Translations under genes and position numbers: made by a program
Part shown: piece by piece, positions 15,562-16,014 of the stretch
How the letters are laid out: every line of letters starts with the position of its first letter
How positions within the stretch are numbered: the first letter of the stretch is position 1
NCBI GenBank assembly: GCA_030037575.1
Contig: JASHRB010000354.1
Coordinates: forward strand, 1 to 16,014
Direction of reading: 5' to 3'
Length of the DNA stretch: 16,014 nt
DNA from: Candidatus Sulfotelmatobacter sp.
GTDB lineage: Bacteria > Acidobacteriota > Terriglobia > Terriglobales > Acidobacteriaceae
The notes under the pieces: generated by a model
Databases searched by the model: none
The model's input: the letters and a program-made list of their open reading frames with translations, nothing else
Told to the model about the DNA's origin: nothing

Positions 15562-15609
15562 GCGGAACTCGCAAACGTTGGAGAAATGGCGCAACACTGC
15601 CGGTGGCAA

Positions 15610-16014
15610 CTAGTTTTGCCCGATCCAAATCTCCTTTGTAGCGAAGCCGTGTTTTGCCATGACATGCGGCGTGACCATGACGAGCAACTCGTCGTCTTCC
15701 TTCTGGCGAGTATTGTCGGTGAGAGCCAGATTGAGTCCGGGGATGTCTGCGACCGCGGGTATTCCGGCCATCGATTGCACGTCGTTGGTTGTGATCTCTC
15801 CGGCCACTACGGCCGGTTCACCGTCGCGCAAGCGGATGCTGCCGTGGTACTCCTGATTCGAAATCACGGGAATGCCATCCGAACTTTGTCCGGTCAGCGA
15901 GCGCAATTGCATTTCCAGGCTCAGACTGACTTCGCCATTTGCGTTCACCACCGGTTTCAATTTCAGGTTCAGTCCCAGGTCTTCGTAGCTGATTGAGGGA
16001 AATGGTGCGGTGTA
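15610..16014 (-). CDS. Secretin (GspD/PilQ family) C-terminal part, partial
   Basis: The frame is open to the right edge of the window, so only the last 134 residues are visible and the start lies outside. The visible part is the end of the secretin beta-barrel domain: SISYEDLGLNLKLKPVV, the strand LSLEMQLRSLTG, the turn PVISNQEYHGSIRLRDGEP, VVAGEI, and the lip region ending in DDELLVMVTPHVM. This pattern is typical of outer-membrane pores of type II secretion or type IV pili; which one cannot be decided from this part, since the N-terminal domains are missing. It converges with the DsbA-like gene, with 48 bases between the stop codons and no clear terminator. Confidence 0.85.
   Translation of the reverse strand, partial: YTAPFPSISYEDLGLNLKLKPVVNANGEVSLSLEMQLRSLTGQSSDGIPVISNQEYHGSIRLRDGEPAVVAGEITTNDVQSMAGIPAVADIPGLNLALTDNTRQKEDDELLVMVTPHVMAKHGFATKEIWIGQN

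Overview
The window looks like chromosomal DNA of an acidobacterium (Terriglobia/Koribacter-like) or a close relative. This is inferred from gene content: a PEP-CTERM protein, a receiver-PilZ protein, a YVTN-propeller/phosphoesterase fusion, a secretin, moderately high GC and GTG starts. I see no phage, transposon, plasmid or CRISPR signature. Most genes belong to well-known families, and I do not see a clear undescribed multi-gene system.

Layout, left half (mostly minus strand): the N-terminal part of a multi-membrane protein that runs off the left edge (1-557); a two-gene unit of a small coiled-coil protein and a receiver plus tandem-PilZ protein (2347 down to 924) with a good sigma70-type promoter, ending in overlapping inverted repeats; a PEP-CTERM surface protein with a strong terminator and a long structured leader; a stand-alone cyclic-nucleotide-binding-domain protein; tRNA-Arg(ACG) with its promoter; a gene-free stretch with a nested palindrome; a 75-residue HMA-like protein; and a beta-hydroxyacid dehydrogenase of the glyoxylate/succinic-semialdehyde reductase type.

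Layout, right half (mostly plus strand): a phosphate-uptake operon pstC-pstA-pstB-phoU with no pstS at its head; a secreted 934-residue YVTN-propeller/phosphoesterase protein that may release phosphate for it; glutamine-dependent NAD synthetase nadE, possibly on a leaderless mRNA; a secreted DsbA-like thioredoxin-fold protein; and, on the minus strand at the right edge, the C-terminal end of a secretin.

The clearest functional unit is phosphate acquisition (6178-12694): an ABC permease pair, its ATPase, the PhoU regulator, and an exported phosphatase-like enzyme 147 bases downstream. The divergent region before pstC carries copies of AGACGGTC, one inverted and abutting the -35 area, which could be a regulator site. 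The left half leans towards signalling and the cell surface (PilZ, CNBD, PEP-CTERM).
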